DNA from: Bacteroidales bacterium
Lineage (GTDB): Bacteria; Bacteroidota; Bacteroidia; Bacteroidales; F082
Length of the DNA: 37,370 nt
Assembly: GCA_016291135.1 (NCBI GenBank)
Contig: JAEFAE010000027.1
Location: 1-37,370, forward strand
Direction: 5' to 3'
Positions 29,095 to 37,107 of the stretch are shown here, piece after piece (within the stretch, counting starts at the first letter, position 1; the number at the start of each line of letters is the position of its first letter). The position numbers and the translations under genes are program-made. The notes below the pieces were generated by a model that saw nothing but the letters and a program-made list of their open reading frames with translations, did not search any database and was not told the origin of the DNA.

Positions 29095-32000
29095 GCGGGT
29101 TGGGGTTGGGTGGTTTTCTTGGAGGACCGGAAGAGCTGCCAGTACATCACGGGCATGACGGCGAGGATGATGACCATGGAGAGCACCACGCCGAAGCAGA
29201 TGACGACGCCCATGGGCATCCACAGGGGGTTGCGGGTGATGATCATGGGGAGCACGCCCAGGGCGGTGGTGGCGGAGGTGAGGAAGATGGGCCGCATGCG
29301 GCGGCTGCCGGCGCGCATGGCGGCGTCCTTGGCGCTCAGGCCCTCGTCGACACGAAGGGTCTCGGCGTATTCGTACATCACGATGCCGTTGCGGACGATG
29401 ATGCCGATGAGGCTGACGATACCCAGCACGGAGGTCATGCCGAAGTCGAGGTCGAAGAGCCATTCGCCGAAGAAGGCGCCGAACATGCACAGGGCGCTGG
29501 AGCAGAGGGTCAGCAGGGCGAGGTTGAGTTTCTTGAAGTAGGCCACTAGGAAGGCCAGCAGTACCAGGATGGCAGCGATGAGGCTCTTGAAGATCTCCGG
29601 GACGACCATGGTGTTCAGCGTGGTGAGGCCGCCGTAGTCGATGCTGACGCCATCAGGGAGGTTGGGCCGGACCTGGGTGTCGATATAGCGTTGGATCTTC
29701 TTCATGCTGGCGGTCTGCGACTTCCAGAACTTCATGTCGGCGGCCAAGGTGATGCAGCGCTTGCCGTCATGGTGGACGAGCTGTGCCGGATGCCAGTCGG
29801 GGCTGAGGTCGGCCACCTGTCGCAAAGGCACGTTGGTGCCTGGGATCATGGTGGGGATCATCTGGTTCTTGACCGACTCGAAGTCGTTGGGGTCGTAGTT
29901 GGTCGTGCCGTAGAGCCTGACGGGGATGCTGCGGCTGCCTTCCCATACGGTGGTCAGGGGCTGCCCGTTGAGGCTGCCGGCCAGGTTCAGCGACAGGAGG
30001 GACTTGGTGATGCCCAGGCGGGCGCATTCCTCGGGTTTCATGGTCACCTTCACGGAGGGAAGGAACTCGTCGTAGTCGGAGTGTACCCAGCGCAGCTCGT
30101 TGTCGAGGGTGAGCATGTAGTCTTTGATCTGCTGCGCCACGGGGGCGGTCTGGGTGTAGTCGTCGCCGAAGACGAAGATCTCCACGGGGGTGGAGACGGC
30201 CTGATAGTCGAGCTGGCGGAAGCGGACATGGGCTTCGGTGAAGTAATAGGAATAGCGGTCGTCCATCTCCTTGAGCAGGTCTTCGGTGGCCTGTTTCGAG
30301 GTGGTGTTCACGATGAGCTGCGACAGGTTGTTGGCGGGGATGCTGGGGGAGTAGGTGACGTGGAAACGGGGTGCGTTCTCGCCGATGAAGGCGGTCACGG
30401 CGGTGACCCGTCGGTCTTGCAGCAACAGCTGCTGTAGGGAGTCGCTGATGCGGGTGGTGGCTTCGAGGCTGCTGCCTTCGGGCAGACGGATCTCGACGGC
30501 GAAGCAGTCGCGCTCTGCGTTGGGCATCATCTGCACGTTCAACGCCAGAAACATCAGGATGCCGAGGACGATGGAGCCGATGCCGAGGCCGATGGTGAAG
30601 CCGGGGTGCCTGAAGCAGTGGCCTTGCATCTTGTCGTAGAGGTTCTGCAGGAGGCTGAAGAACCTCATCTGGGCCCGGAGGAAGCCGTTGCGGCGGGGCC
30701 GATCGGTCTCCGGCCGAATGAATAGGATCTCCAGGGAGGGGATGACGAGCATGGCGTAGGCCAGCGAGGCCATCAAAGAGAAGGCGATGGTCCAGGGGAA
30801 GAGCTGCACGAAGTCGCCCAAGAGGCCGGTGATGATGCCCGTCATGGGGAAGAACATGGTGGCGATGGCGCCGGTGGCGATGAGCATGGGCATGAACAGC
30901 TCGCGGGCGCTGCTGACGGCGGCGTCGAAGGGCTTGTAGCCCTGGCTCAGCTTGTCGATGTAGCCGTCGATGTTGATGATGGAGTCGTCGACGATCATGC
31001 CCAGCACCACGATGAGGGCGGCCAGCGTCACGGTGTTGAGCTCGATGCCGAAGAGATACATCAGGCCGATGCTCATGGCGGTGCAGACGGGCAGGCCGGA
31101 GCTGGCGATGAGGGCGGTGCGGAAGGGGAAGAGCAGCAGCATGACGGCGATGACGACGATCATGGAGATGAGCAGGTCGCGCAGGAAGCTGTTGACGGAC
31201 TTCCGGACCACCTTGGGCTGGTCGGTGATGCGGTAGAGCTTGACGCTGTCAGGCAGGGTGGTGCGGAACTCGGAGAGGACCTTCTCCACGGATTTTCCGA
31301 AGGCGACGATGTTGAAGCCCTTGCGCATCTCGACAGAGACGATCAAGGCGTCGTGCCCGTTGAAGTTCACCACCTTGGAGGGGGCTTCGAGGCGGCGTTC
31401 CACGGTGGCTACGTCGCGTAAGCGGACCGTGTTGCCGGTGGGATCGGAATAGATGATCTGCTCTTCAAGTTCTTTCTCGGAGACCACGGGGTTCTTGATG
31501 TGCAGCGGGAAGTCGAAGGCGTCGGTCTCCATGGTGCCGCTGGTGGTCACGAGTCCCTGCGAGGCATATTGCAGCATCAAGGTGTTGGGGCTGATGCCGT
31601 AGAACGACAGCTTCTCCTTATCGACGGTGACGGCGATCTCCTCGGCCTGTTCGCCGATGACGCGTACGTTGCTCGTTTGGGGGATGTCGAGCAGGCGATG
31701 GCTGAGGTCGTCGGTGTAGCCGCGCATCTCGCGGTAGGTCTTGTCGGACGACTCCATGGCGATGAGCAGCGAGGAAGCGTTTCCGAAGTCGTCGATGACG
31801 GCGATGGCCAGCACGCCGGCCGGGAAAGACATGGCTTTGGACTCGTTGACTTTGTTGCGGATCCGGGTCCAGGCCTCGGTATAGTCGCTCTTGGTCTGGT
31901 CGAGCATCACATAGACGTAGCAGATGCCCTCTTTGCTCACCGAGAAGGTCCGCTCGCGATCCACATCGGGAATGGTGAAGATCAGCTCTTCCAGGGGCTT

Positions 32001-32213
32001 GGCCAGCTGGGTTTCCACCTCTTCGGAGTTGGCGCCGGGATAGATGCCTGCCACGATGCCCTGTGGGAAGGAGAAGGCCGGGAATTCGTCTTTCTTCATG
32101 TTGACGAGGGCATAGATACCGAATGCTATGATCACCAGCACCACGATCCAGACGATCTTCTGGTGCTTGATGCTTCCGCTGATGATGCCTCTATTTCCCT
32201 TGATTCTATTCAC
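29091..32213 (-). CDS. RND-family efflux transporter, 1040 aa
   Basis: An inner-membrane proton-driven pump of the AcrB/MexF superfamily. It starts with GTG at 32213: an in-frame TGA lies two codons upstream, and the next ATG comes after the first helix (~19-38), which the fold needs. Residues 405-417 (Gly-Met-Ile-Val-Asp-Asp-Ser-Ile) carry the TM4 Asp409-Asp410 pair used for proton relay. About twelve helices with two large periplasmic loops are visible, and length is normal. HlyD-type and TolC-type partners flank it. The cargo cannot be told from sequence; the TM4 aspartates fit either drug or metal types. Confidence 0.95.
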   Translation of the reverse strand: MNRIKGNRGIISGSIKHQKIVWIVVLVIIAFGIYALVNMKKDEFPAFSFPQGIVAGIYPGANSEEVETQLAKPLEELIFTIPDVDRERTFSVSKEGICYVYVMLDQTKSDYTEAWTRIRNKVNESKAMSFPAGVLAIAVIDDFGNASSLLIAMESSDKTYREMRGYTDDLSHRLLDIPQTSNVRVIGEQAEEIAVTVDKEKLSFYGISPNTLMLQYASQGLVTTSGTMETDAFDFPLHIKNPVVSEKELEEQIIYSDPTGNTVRLRDVATVERRLEAPSKVVNFNGHDALIVSVEMRKGFNIVAFGKSVEKVLSEFRTTLPDSVKLYRITDQPKVVRKSVNSFLRDLLISMIVVIAVMLLLFPFRTALIASSGLPVCTAMSIGLMYLFGIELNTVTLAALIVVLGMIVDDSIINIDGYIDKLSQGYKPFDAAVSSARELFMPMLIATGAIATMFFPMTGIITGLLGDFVQLFPWTIAFSLMASLAYAMLVIPSLEILFIRPETDRPRRNGFLRAQMRFFSLLQNLYDKMQGHCFRHPGFTIGLGIGSIVLGILMFLALNVQMMPNAERDCFAVEIRLPEGSSLEATTRISDSLQQLLLQDRRVTAVTAFIGENAPRFHVTYSPSIPANNLSQLIVNTTSKQATEDLLKEMDDRYSYYFTEAHVRFRQLDYQAVSTPVEIFVFGDDYTQTAPVAQQIKDYMLTLDNELRWVHSDYDEFLPSVKVTMKPEECARLGITKSLLSLNLAGSLNGQPLTTVWEGSRSIPVRLYGTTNYDPNDFESVKNQMIPTMIPGTNVPLRQVADLSPDWHPAQLVHHDGKRCITLAADMKFWKSQTASMKKIQRYIDTQVRPNLPDGVSIDYGGLTTLNTMVVPEIFKSLIAAILVLLAFLVAYFKKLNLALLTLCSSALCMFGAFFGEWLFDLDFGMTSVLGIVSLIGIIVRNGIVMYEYAETLRVDEGLSAKDAAMRAGSRRMRPIFLTSATTALGVLPMIITRNPLWMPMGVVICFGVVLSMVIILAVMPVMYWQLFRSSKKTTQPQPA

Positions 32214-32230
32214 TGTTCACGCTCCACTTT

Positions 32231-33304
32231 TCACTTTACCTCCCATTCGGCCGATGAGCCCTTCGGGGTTTCACTTACCCGCATCTCCTCACTGACCTTC
32301 TGATACCCTTCCACGATGACCTTGTCGCCCGGTTGGAGGCCTTCGCTCACGATGACGCCCTCTCCGGAGTAGCCTGAGACGAGGATGGACCGGCGGGTGG
32401 CGCGGCCGTCTTCGACGACCCAGACGAACTTACCCTCGCTGTTGATCAGCACGGCGTTGGCGGGGATCACGATGCCTTTGTCGACTTCGTTGTGGAAGAC
32501 CACGCGGGCGATCATCCCGGGATAGAGCTCCTTGGAGGGTTGCTCGATGAGCACCTTCACGGGATAGCTGTGGGTCATCAGGGAGGCGGTCATGCCTTTC
32601 TCGACGACCTTGCCGTTGAAATGCCGGTCGCCCATGGCGGGGATGACGATGTCTGCTGCCTCGTTGATCGCGAGTTGGTTGATCTCGTTTTCCGGGACGG
32701 AGATCTTCACGGTGATGCCTTGGGTGCTGATGATCCGCATGACGGGCTTCAGCGGGGCGACGTTCTCGCCGACTTCCGCGTTGAGGGAGGCGACGGTGCC
32801 GTTGAAGGGGGCGACGAGTGCGTTCTCCATGAGCATGGCGTTGGCTAGATCTACCGCGGCCTCGGCCTTCTCGAGGTTGGCGACCATCTCTTTCCATTTG
32901 ATCTCAGGGAGACTGCCGTTGTCGTGTACTTTCTTGAGCCGGTCGTAGGCGTCCTGGGCCTGGTAGAGGGTGGCTTGGGCGGAACGCAGGGTGCTCTCCA
33001 TCGAAGGCGAGGAAACCCGTGCGAGGGTCTGGCCCTTCCTGACGGGGCTGCCCTCCTTGACGGGGATGGCCTCGACGATGCCTCCGTATTTGAAGGCCAT
33101 ATCGACGGACTGGCCCTCTTCGAGGTTGCCCGGATAGGAGTTGCGGACCATGCCGCCGATGGAGTCGATGGTCATGACGCCCACGGGGATGACCCGTTCC
33201 TGCTTGCTGCCTCCGATGAGCTTCTCCTTAAGCTGTTGCGGGTCGCTGCCGTTGCATCCGGCGAGGAGGAGCGTGATGAGGATCAAAAAGAGGGTTCTTT
33301 TCAT
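32231..33304 (-). CDS. HlyD/AcrA-type periplasmic adaptor lipoprotein, 357 aa
   Basis: A membrane fusion protein linking the RND pump to the TolC channel. Lipobox Leu-Ala-Gly-Cys (Cys17). Order: barrel/lipoyl half (Tyr-Pro-Gly-Asn-Leu-Glu-Glu-Gly-Gln, then Val-Lys-Glu-Gly-Ser-Pro-Val-Arg-Lys-Gly-Gln), helical hairpin (~100-150), second lipoyl half with Ala-Pro-Phe-Asn-Gly-Thr-Val-Ala, then beta-barrel and membrane-proximal domain. The gap to the RND gene is 17 nt and to the upstream lipoprotein gene 4 nt. Confidence 0.94.
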   Translation of the reverse strand: MKRTLFLILITLLLAGCNGSDPQQLKEKLIGGSKQERVIPVGVMTIDSIGGMVRNSYPGNLEEGQSVDMAFKYGGIVEAIPVKEGSPVRKGQTLARVSSPSMESTLRSAQATLYQAQDAYDRLKKVHDNGSLPEIKWKEMVANLEKAEAAVDLANAMLMENALVAPFNGTVASLNAEVGENVAPLKPVMRIISTQGITVKISVPENEINQLAINEAADIVIPAMGDRHFNGKVVEKGMTASLMTHSYPVKVLIEQPSKELYPGMIARVVFHNEVDKGIVIPANAVLINSEGKFVWVVEDGRATRRSILVSGYSGEGVIVSEGLQPGDKVIVEGYQKVSEEMRVSETPKGSSAEWEVK

Positions 33305-33308
33305 GGCT

Positions 33309-33818
33309 TCAGTTTCTGTAGGCGACCATCTTGACGTCTTTTTCCTTGATCTTATAGTCTACCGTGCCTATGGAGGCCTTGCCTTTGTAGGTCATGTCGA
33401 ATACGATCATGTCGTCGTACATCTGTCCGGTCCCGCTCACCAAGATGGAGAAGCTGGAGAACAAGGAACTCACCGAGACGGGGAGCACGTTGCGTTGGAA
33501 GGTGCTGAGCTCGAGGGTGTTGCCGTTGCAGGTTCCCGAGGTGACCACCACGTCGCCGTTCAGGTAGTTCATCACGACGACGACTTTGCCGTCCTTTTTC
33601 TCGGAGGCGCAGATGTTGAGTTGTCCCACATCGTTGGCCAGGCTCACGTCGAGGGAGGCCGGGATGTTGAGGTCGATGGTGTCGATTTGTCCTTCCACGG
33701 TGATGGAGATCTCGCCCGAGGTCTTGAAGGAATAGTCGCCTTCGAAGAGGCTCACTCCGCTTTTATGGCAGGAGGCCAGGGCGAGGGTTGCGATGAGGAC
33801 GAGGAAAAGTCTTTTCAT
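33309..33818 (-). CDS. Hypothetical lipoprotein heading the efflux operon, 169 aa
   Basis: Lipobox Leu-Ala-Ser-Cys (Cys17), then Ser-Gly and a beta-strand-rich mature part with alternating hydrophobic residues. The outline resembles small calycin-like lipoproteins, without a specific family match. It is 4 nt upstream of the adaptor gene and behind a -7 box, so it leads the operon. It may aid the pump or sense envelope stress; both are guesses. Confidence 0.72.
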   Translation of the reverse strand: MKRLFLVLIATLALASCHKSGVSLFEGDYSFKTSGEISITVEGQIDTIDLNIPASLDVSLANDVGQLNICASEKKDGKVVVVMNYLNGDVVVTSGTCNGNTLELSTFQRNVLPVSVSSLFSSFSILVSGTGQMYDDMIVFDMTYKGKASIGTVDYKIKEKDVKMVAYRN

Positions 33819-33856
33819 GACGCAGGTTGATTTAACACAAAACGTTATTACAACCG

Positions 33857-33864
33857 CAAAGGTA
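33857..33864 (-). promoter_or_regulatory. -7 box of the efflux operon
   Basis: TACCTTTG on the minus strand, matching TAnnTTTG, 39 nt upstream of the first gene. No TTG at the expected -33 place. Confidence 0.55.
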
Positions 33865-33931
33865 CTCAGTTTTTCCCCATCTGGGTTGTTTTTTGGAGTT
33901 AAATTTCTGAAATGCCTCCGGGAAAAGCAAA

Positions 33932-33963
33932 AAAAAGGTGCAGTTTGGGCGCTGCACCTTTTT
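33932..33963 (-). terminator. Terminator of the small T9SS protein gene
   Basis: AAAAAGGTGCAG (33932-33943) / CTGCACCTTTTT (33952-33963), a 12-bp stem with an 8-nt loop and flanking A/T runs; works on either strand. Located after the stop at 34005 on the minus strand. Confidence 0.85.
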
Positions 33964-34004
33964 GCATTGTTTGTTTCGATGATGATCGCAGTCTTGTGCG
34001 ATGG

Positions 34005-34880
34005 TTATCTCACGACGCTGACCCGTTTCACGAAGTTGCCGTTTTGGGTGGAGACTTGTACCAGATACATCCCTGCTCCGTAGCGCGACAGATCCAGGTC
34101 GAGCGCGTCGGTGTCGGCGGAGGCGTCGTAGAGCACCTGTCCGAGGGTGTTCATCACGGTGACATGATGCATGCCGGGAGCCGCAACGGTCACCCGTTCT
34201 TGCGTCGGGTTGGGGAACACGGCGACGTCGCTTCCGGCTTCGCCCAGCAGGTCGTATTCGTCCACGAAAGCCCAGAGGATGAAGCTATAGCCACTGCCGC
34301 CCTGTGCCTGGTTGACGTCGATCCACATGCCGTAATCGGGCAGGCCCACCCAGCGGCTGTTGGGGTCGCCCATGTCTTCCATCACGAAGGCAGGTCCTTG
34401 CACCGAGCCGTCTTGATACAACGTGACCCAGATGTTTTGGTCGCCATCGATGCGCACGGGTTCATCCAGCGCCATCGTCACCACGGTGCCCGTACCGGAG
34501 GTCACGGTAAACTTTTGGGTGCAGACCAGTTTGCCGGGACTCATGTCGCCACCCACCCAGATGTTGATGGAGTATTCGCCTGCAAAGTCATCGCCGCCGC
34601 CTTCAAGATAGGCTACCTGGGTGATGTACTGTCCTGTATAATCCGCAACCATGGCAGCAGGAAACATGTAACCCCAGTAAAACGCCAAGCCGCCGAAACC
34701 GGCATTTCCAACCGGAGTGACCGACGTCGAGGCATACGACAGGATGACGGGTCTTTCGGTCAGCGAAACCACCGGGGAGGTCTCCGGGTTGACCGTCATC
34801 GTAAACTCGTTTTGTGCCATGCCGCCGCATACGATGGCGAAGAGGCACACAATCATAAATAGAACTTTTCTCATAGACAT
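34005..34880 (-). CDS. T9SS type A sorting domain protein, 291 aa
   Basis: The start at 34880 (or 34874, two codons later) gives a signal peptide ending Gly-Gly-Met-Ala-Gln. The central part (~60-205) is beta-rich with several Trp/Gly motifs and looks like a jelly-roll or carbohydrate-binding-type domain, with no catalytic signature. The last ~75 residues form the T9SS type A domain: Val-Phe-Pro-Asn-Pro-Thr, then Met-Asn-Thr-Leu-Gly-Gln-Val-Leu-Tyr and a Gly-Met-Tyr-Leu-Val-Gln-Val strand with a basic end. Secreted or surface-attached; partner unknown. Confidence 0.85.
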   Translation of the reverse strand: MSMRKVLFMIVCLFAIVCGGMAQNEFTMTVNPETSPVVSLTERPVILSYASTSVTPVGNAGFGGLAFYWGYMFPAAMVADYTGQYITQVAYLEGGGDDFAGEYSINIWVGGDMSPGKLVCTQKFTVTSGTGTVVTMALDEPVRIDGDQNIWVTLYQDGSVQGPAFVMEDMGDPNSRWVGLPDYGMWIDVNQAQGGSGYSFILWAFVDEYDLLGEAGSDVAVFPNPTQERVTVAAPGMHHVTVMNTLGQVLYDASADTDALDLDLSRYGAGMYLVQVSTQNGNFVKRVSVVR

Positions 34881-34895
34881 AATATTAAAAACACA

Positions 34896-34914
34896 ATCAT
34901 CTAGATTAGATGAT
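34896..34914. repeat. Inverted repeat in the leader of the T9SS protein gene
   Basis: ATCATCTA-gat-TAGATGAT, perfect 8-bp arms, 16 nt before the start at 34880. A second inverted repeat, GTTAAA-tttc-TTTAAC, is at 34937-34952. Possible leader hairpin or operator. Confidence 0.5.
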
Positions 34915-34973
34915 GATGTCATGGAGAAAATAACGAGTTAAATTTCTTTAACAGGAAGGGCCTTCGGGTGGCT

Positions 34974-35810
34974 TTATTGTTTTTGTTTGTTGAATAGCCA
35001 ATGGAAGATCCCTGGGGTGGAGAAGGCTTTATCCCAGCATCCATGTCCCTCATTGGGGTAGGTGACCAGGATGGCTTCATGGTTGCCGGCTTGCTTTAAT
35101 GCATGAGCCATCCGGAGGCTTCTCAGGGGCATCACCACGGGGTCTTTCATTCCGTGAAAGATCATGATGGGGAGGTCTTTCATGACGTCGGCATAGGTCG
35201 GGTCGCCACCGCCGCAGATGGCGATGGCTGCCGCAAACCGTTGTGGCCGTCGCTGTAGGGCATCCCAAACGCCGAAGCCGCCCATGGAGAGGCCGCAAAG
35301 GTAGATTTGTGTTGAATCGACGGAACCGCTTTCGACGAGGCTGTCGATCAAGGCGAAGACGCTTTTCAGCTCCGTGGTGGGTTCCTGTTCCATCTGATGT
35401 TCCGGCAGGCTCCAGTCGGTGTTCACCCAGCGTTTCCCTTCGGGGCATTGCGGGACCATCAGCAGGAAGGGATAGCGGCTGGTGATGGTATCGTCGAGGA
35501 AATAGCGGATACAATGTTTCAGTGGTGCGGTGTTGTCGTTGCCACGTTCGCCGGCGCCGTGCAGGAAGACGACCAGGGGCAGGGCTTTATTGGGGGATTC
35601 GGCTTCCAGGGTCGCCTCTGTTTCCGGAGTCGCCTCTGTTCCCGGGGTAGCGCAGGCTTTCTTTGAGCGGTAGAGCCGATAGGGGAGCGTGTCGTTGCCT
35701 TCAACATGGAGATGGGCCTCGAACAGGGTCGTATCGGGGAGTTGCGCAAAGGAAGGCGCGGAGAGGAGGCACAGGGCAAGGAGCAAGAAGGATTTGAGGT
35801 GGTTTTTCAT
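34974..35810 (-). CDS. Exported alpha/beta hydrolase (esterase/peptidase type), 278 aa
   Basis: A signal peptide (1-23, ending Phe-Ala-Gln) and an alpha/beta-hydrolase fold of the prolyl oligopeptidase/esterase-like group. Oxyanion motif His-Gly-Ala-Gly-Glu-Arg-Gly at 84-90; nucleophile Ser175 in Gly-Leu-Ser-Met-Gly-Gly; likely acid Asp223 (His-Gly-Met-Lys-Asp-Pro-Val); catalytic His256 (Asn-Glu-Gly-His-Gly). Residues ~54-74 are a Thr/Glu/Pro/Ala insert made of short repeats before the first core strand. The start at 35810 is preferred over upstream codons because it begins the signal peptide and follows the -7 box at 35839. Probably a periplasmic ester or carbohydrate-ester hydrolase; substrate unknown. 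Confidence 0.9.
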   Translation of the reverse strand: MKNHLKSFLLLALCLLSAPSFAQLPDTTLFEAHLHVEGNDTLPYRLYRSKKACATPGTEATPETEATLEAESPNKALPLVVFLHGAGERGNDNTAPLKHCIRYFLDDTITSRYPFLLMVPQCPEGKRWVNTDWSLPEHQMEQEPTTELKSVFALIDSLVESGSVDSTQIYLCGLSMGGFGVWDALQRRPQRFAAAIAICGGGDPTYADVMKDLPIMIFHGMKDPVVMPLRSLRMAHALKQAGNHEAILVTYPNEGHGCWDKAFSTPGIFHWLFNKQKQ

Positions 35811-35838
35811 TTTGCGTTGGATGATGCAGGATTGAAGG

Positions 35839-35846
35839 CAAAGATA
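35839..35846 (-). promoter_or_regulatory. -7 box of the alpha/beta hydrolase gene
   Basis: TATCTTTG on the minus strand, a perfect match, 29 nt before the ATG at 35810. No clear -33 element. Confidence 0.65.
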
Positions 35847-35995
35847 AACAAATTCCCCTTTCATGGGGTTCAATGGTTTGAGGCGGTAAAAATACTCATT
35901 AAGTCATGTTGCGACGCAGCGAACACTACTTTCCCTCTCGGTTTTGATAGGGTAGGCGTACGGTGGGATATGTTTCAATAGGGATAGTAAAGTGC

Positions 35996-36901
35996 TTATC
36001 GCTGCCACAATGGCTCTTGCTGCCATCCTTGTGGAAATCCCATGGCCGCATGGTCAATGGAAGGATAGTCGGCCAGCAAATGTAGCATTTTATCGCACAT
36101 GTCATTCTGAGGAGAGATCACATCAAGAAAGTACTTGATGATGCAAAGGTCAAAATAGACACGCATTGGGTCGGTGGGGAGAGTTATCCAAGTACCACTC
36201 ATGCGATTGGGGATCATAGGACGAATGGTGTTTTGTTTGTTCCATACACGGGCATGGTGACAACAGTAGTTACGTGTCAGCGCGACGATGGTAAGCCACG
36301 ATTCGAATGGAGCCACATGTAGGCCGAACTTTTGAGCTATGCTTTTTTTGATGCGATTCTGCTTGATATTGCTATAAATATTGGTCATCACACCGAAAGG
36401 CAACACCTCGGCCAATATCCATGCTGGCGGATAAGTGTCTGAATATGTGCGCTTGAAATGGTTAATGAAATCCTCACGTGAACGGTTGATTTCGTTGTCG
36501 ATCAGCGACATCGTGTGGACAAACTTGCCTTGATCGGTAAAGTTAGCTCCATCGGTCATCCAAAATGGATTGCCTGTAAGTTCGCTGCCTACGTTGACAA
36601 TGGCACTTCGTACGGCCACCTCAATCTTCTCAATTTCGTTAAAAATGAACAATCGCAACTTCTTATCGAAGCGGTAGAGCGTCATCACTTGACCAAACGA
36701 GCTTCCAGGCTTGTATTGATGTTGCTCCTTGGGTATCCGAAGCAGTGGGTACATGTAAGCTGACAAACGGTAGTAGCCGATGTAATCGAGATAACGCTCG
36801 GCTTTGGAAGGGTCGTTGACGGTAAGACCGCGCGACTGAAGTAATGCAACAAGGTCGTGCGAATTAGTATAGGTTTTATGGAATGGTATTCGGTTCGGCA
36901 T
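35996..36901 (-). CDS. Abi_2 family (AbiD/AbiF-type) abortive infection protein, 301 aa
   Basis: Abi_2 (PF07751) proteins act in phage abortive infection and carry a HEPN-like RNase fold. Visible signs: an N-terminal Leu-x-x-Arg-Gly-Leu motif, Tyr-Tyr-Arg-Leu-Ser-Ala-Tyr (43-49), Tyr-Arg-Phe-Asp-Lys-Lys-Leu-Arg (76-83), Ile-Glu-Val-Ala-Val-Arg (93-98), and the HEPN motif Arg210-x4-His215 in Arg-Asn-Tyr-Cys-Cys-His. The start at 36901 is used because upstream codons lie in the leader or the promoter (36963-36991). Length is normal. It stands alone between the hydrolase gene and dnaK. The active site is intact; the target is unknown. Confidence 0.88.
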   Translation of the reverse strand: MPNRIPFHKTYTNSHDLVALLQSRGLTVNDPSKAERYLDYIGYYRLSAYMYPLLRIPKEQHQYKPGSSFGQVMTLYRFDKKLRLFIFNEIEKIEVAVRSAIVNVGSELTGNPFWMTDGANFTDQGKFVHTMSLIDNEINRSREDFINHFKRTYSDTYPPAWILAEVLPFGVMTNIYSNIKQNRIKKSIAQKFGLHVAPFESWLTIVALTRNYCCHHARVWNKQNTIRPMIPNRMSGTWITLPTDPMRVYFDLCIIKYFLDVISPQNDMCDKMLHLLADYPSIDHAAMGFPQGWQQEPLWQR

Positions 36902-36956
36902 AATAAAAAAAACGACCCGCACATTTGAGCATCGTTGAGAGGCTTGGCGGGTTCTG
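36902..36956 (-). promoter_or_regulatory. Attenuator-like hairpin and U-run before the Abi_2 start
   Basis: In the leader, ACCCGC and GCGGGT pair across a ~26-nt loop and are followed by TCG and eight Ts, ending about 5 nt before the ATG. It looks like a terminator placed between promoter and gene. Confidence 0.45.
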
Positions 36957-36962
36957 GTGATG

Positions 36963-36991
36963 CAAAAGTACAAATTTTTTTTATTCCGCAA
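36963..36991 (-). promoter_or_regulatory. Promoter of the Abi_2 gene
   Basis: TTG (36991-36989), an 18-nt spacer, then TACTTTTG (36970-36963) on the minus strand, close to consensus. It places the start of transcription near 36956. Confidence 0.6.
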
Positions 36992-37052
36992 GGGTTTTGA
37001 TGAAAAAAATTAAAATCAACAAATACTCTGCTTACCAAAAAGGATATAACAA

Positions 37053-37086
37053 AAAAAGGTGCAACCCTTTCGGATTGCACCTTTTT
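37053..37086 (-). terminator. Terminator of dnaK
   Basis: AAAAAGGTGCAA (37053-37064) / TTGCACCTTTTT (37075-37086), a 12-bp stem with flanking A/T runs. Lies 22 nt beyond the dnaK stop codon. Confidence 0.85.
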
Positions 37087-37107
37087 GATTGTTTAACTCT
37101 CAGAGGA

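Noticed and set aside
34974..35810. Start of the hydrolase at 35873
   Set aside because: The extra 21 residues precede a clean signal peptide and would lie upstream of the -7 box at 35839-35846.
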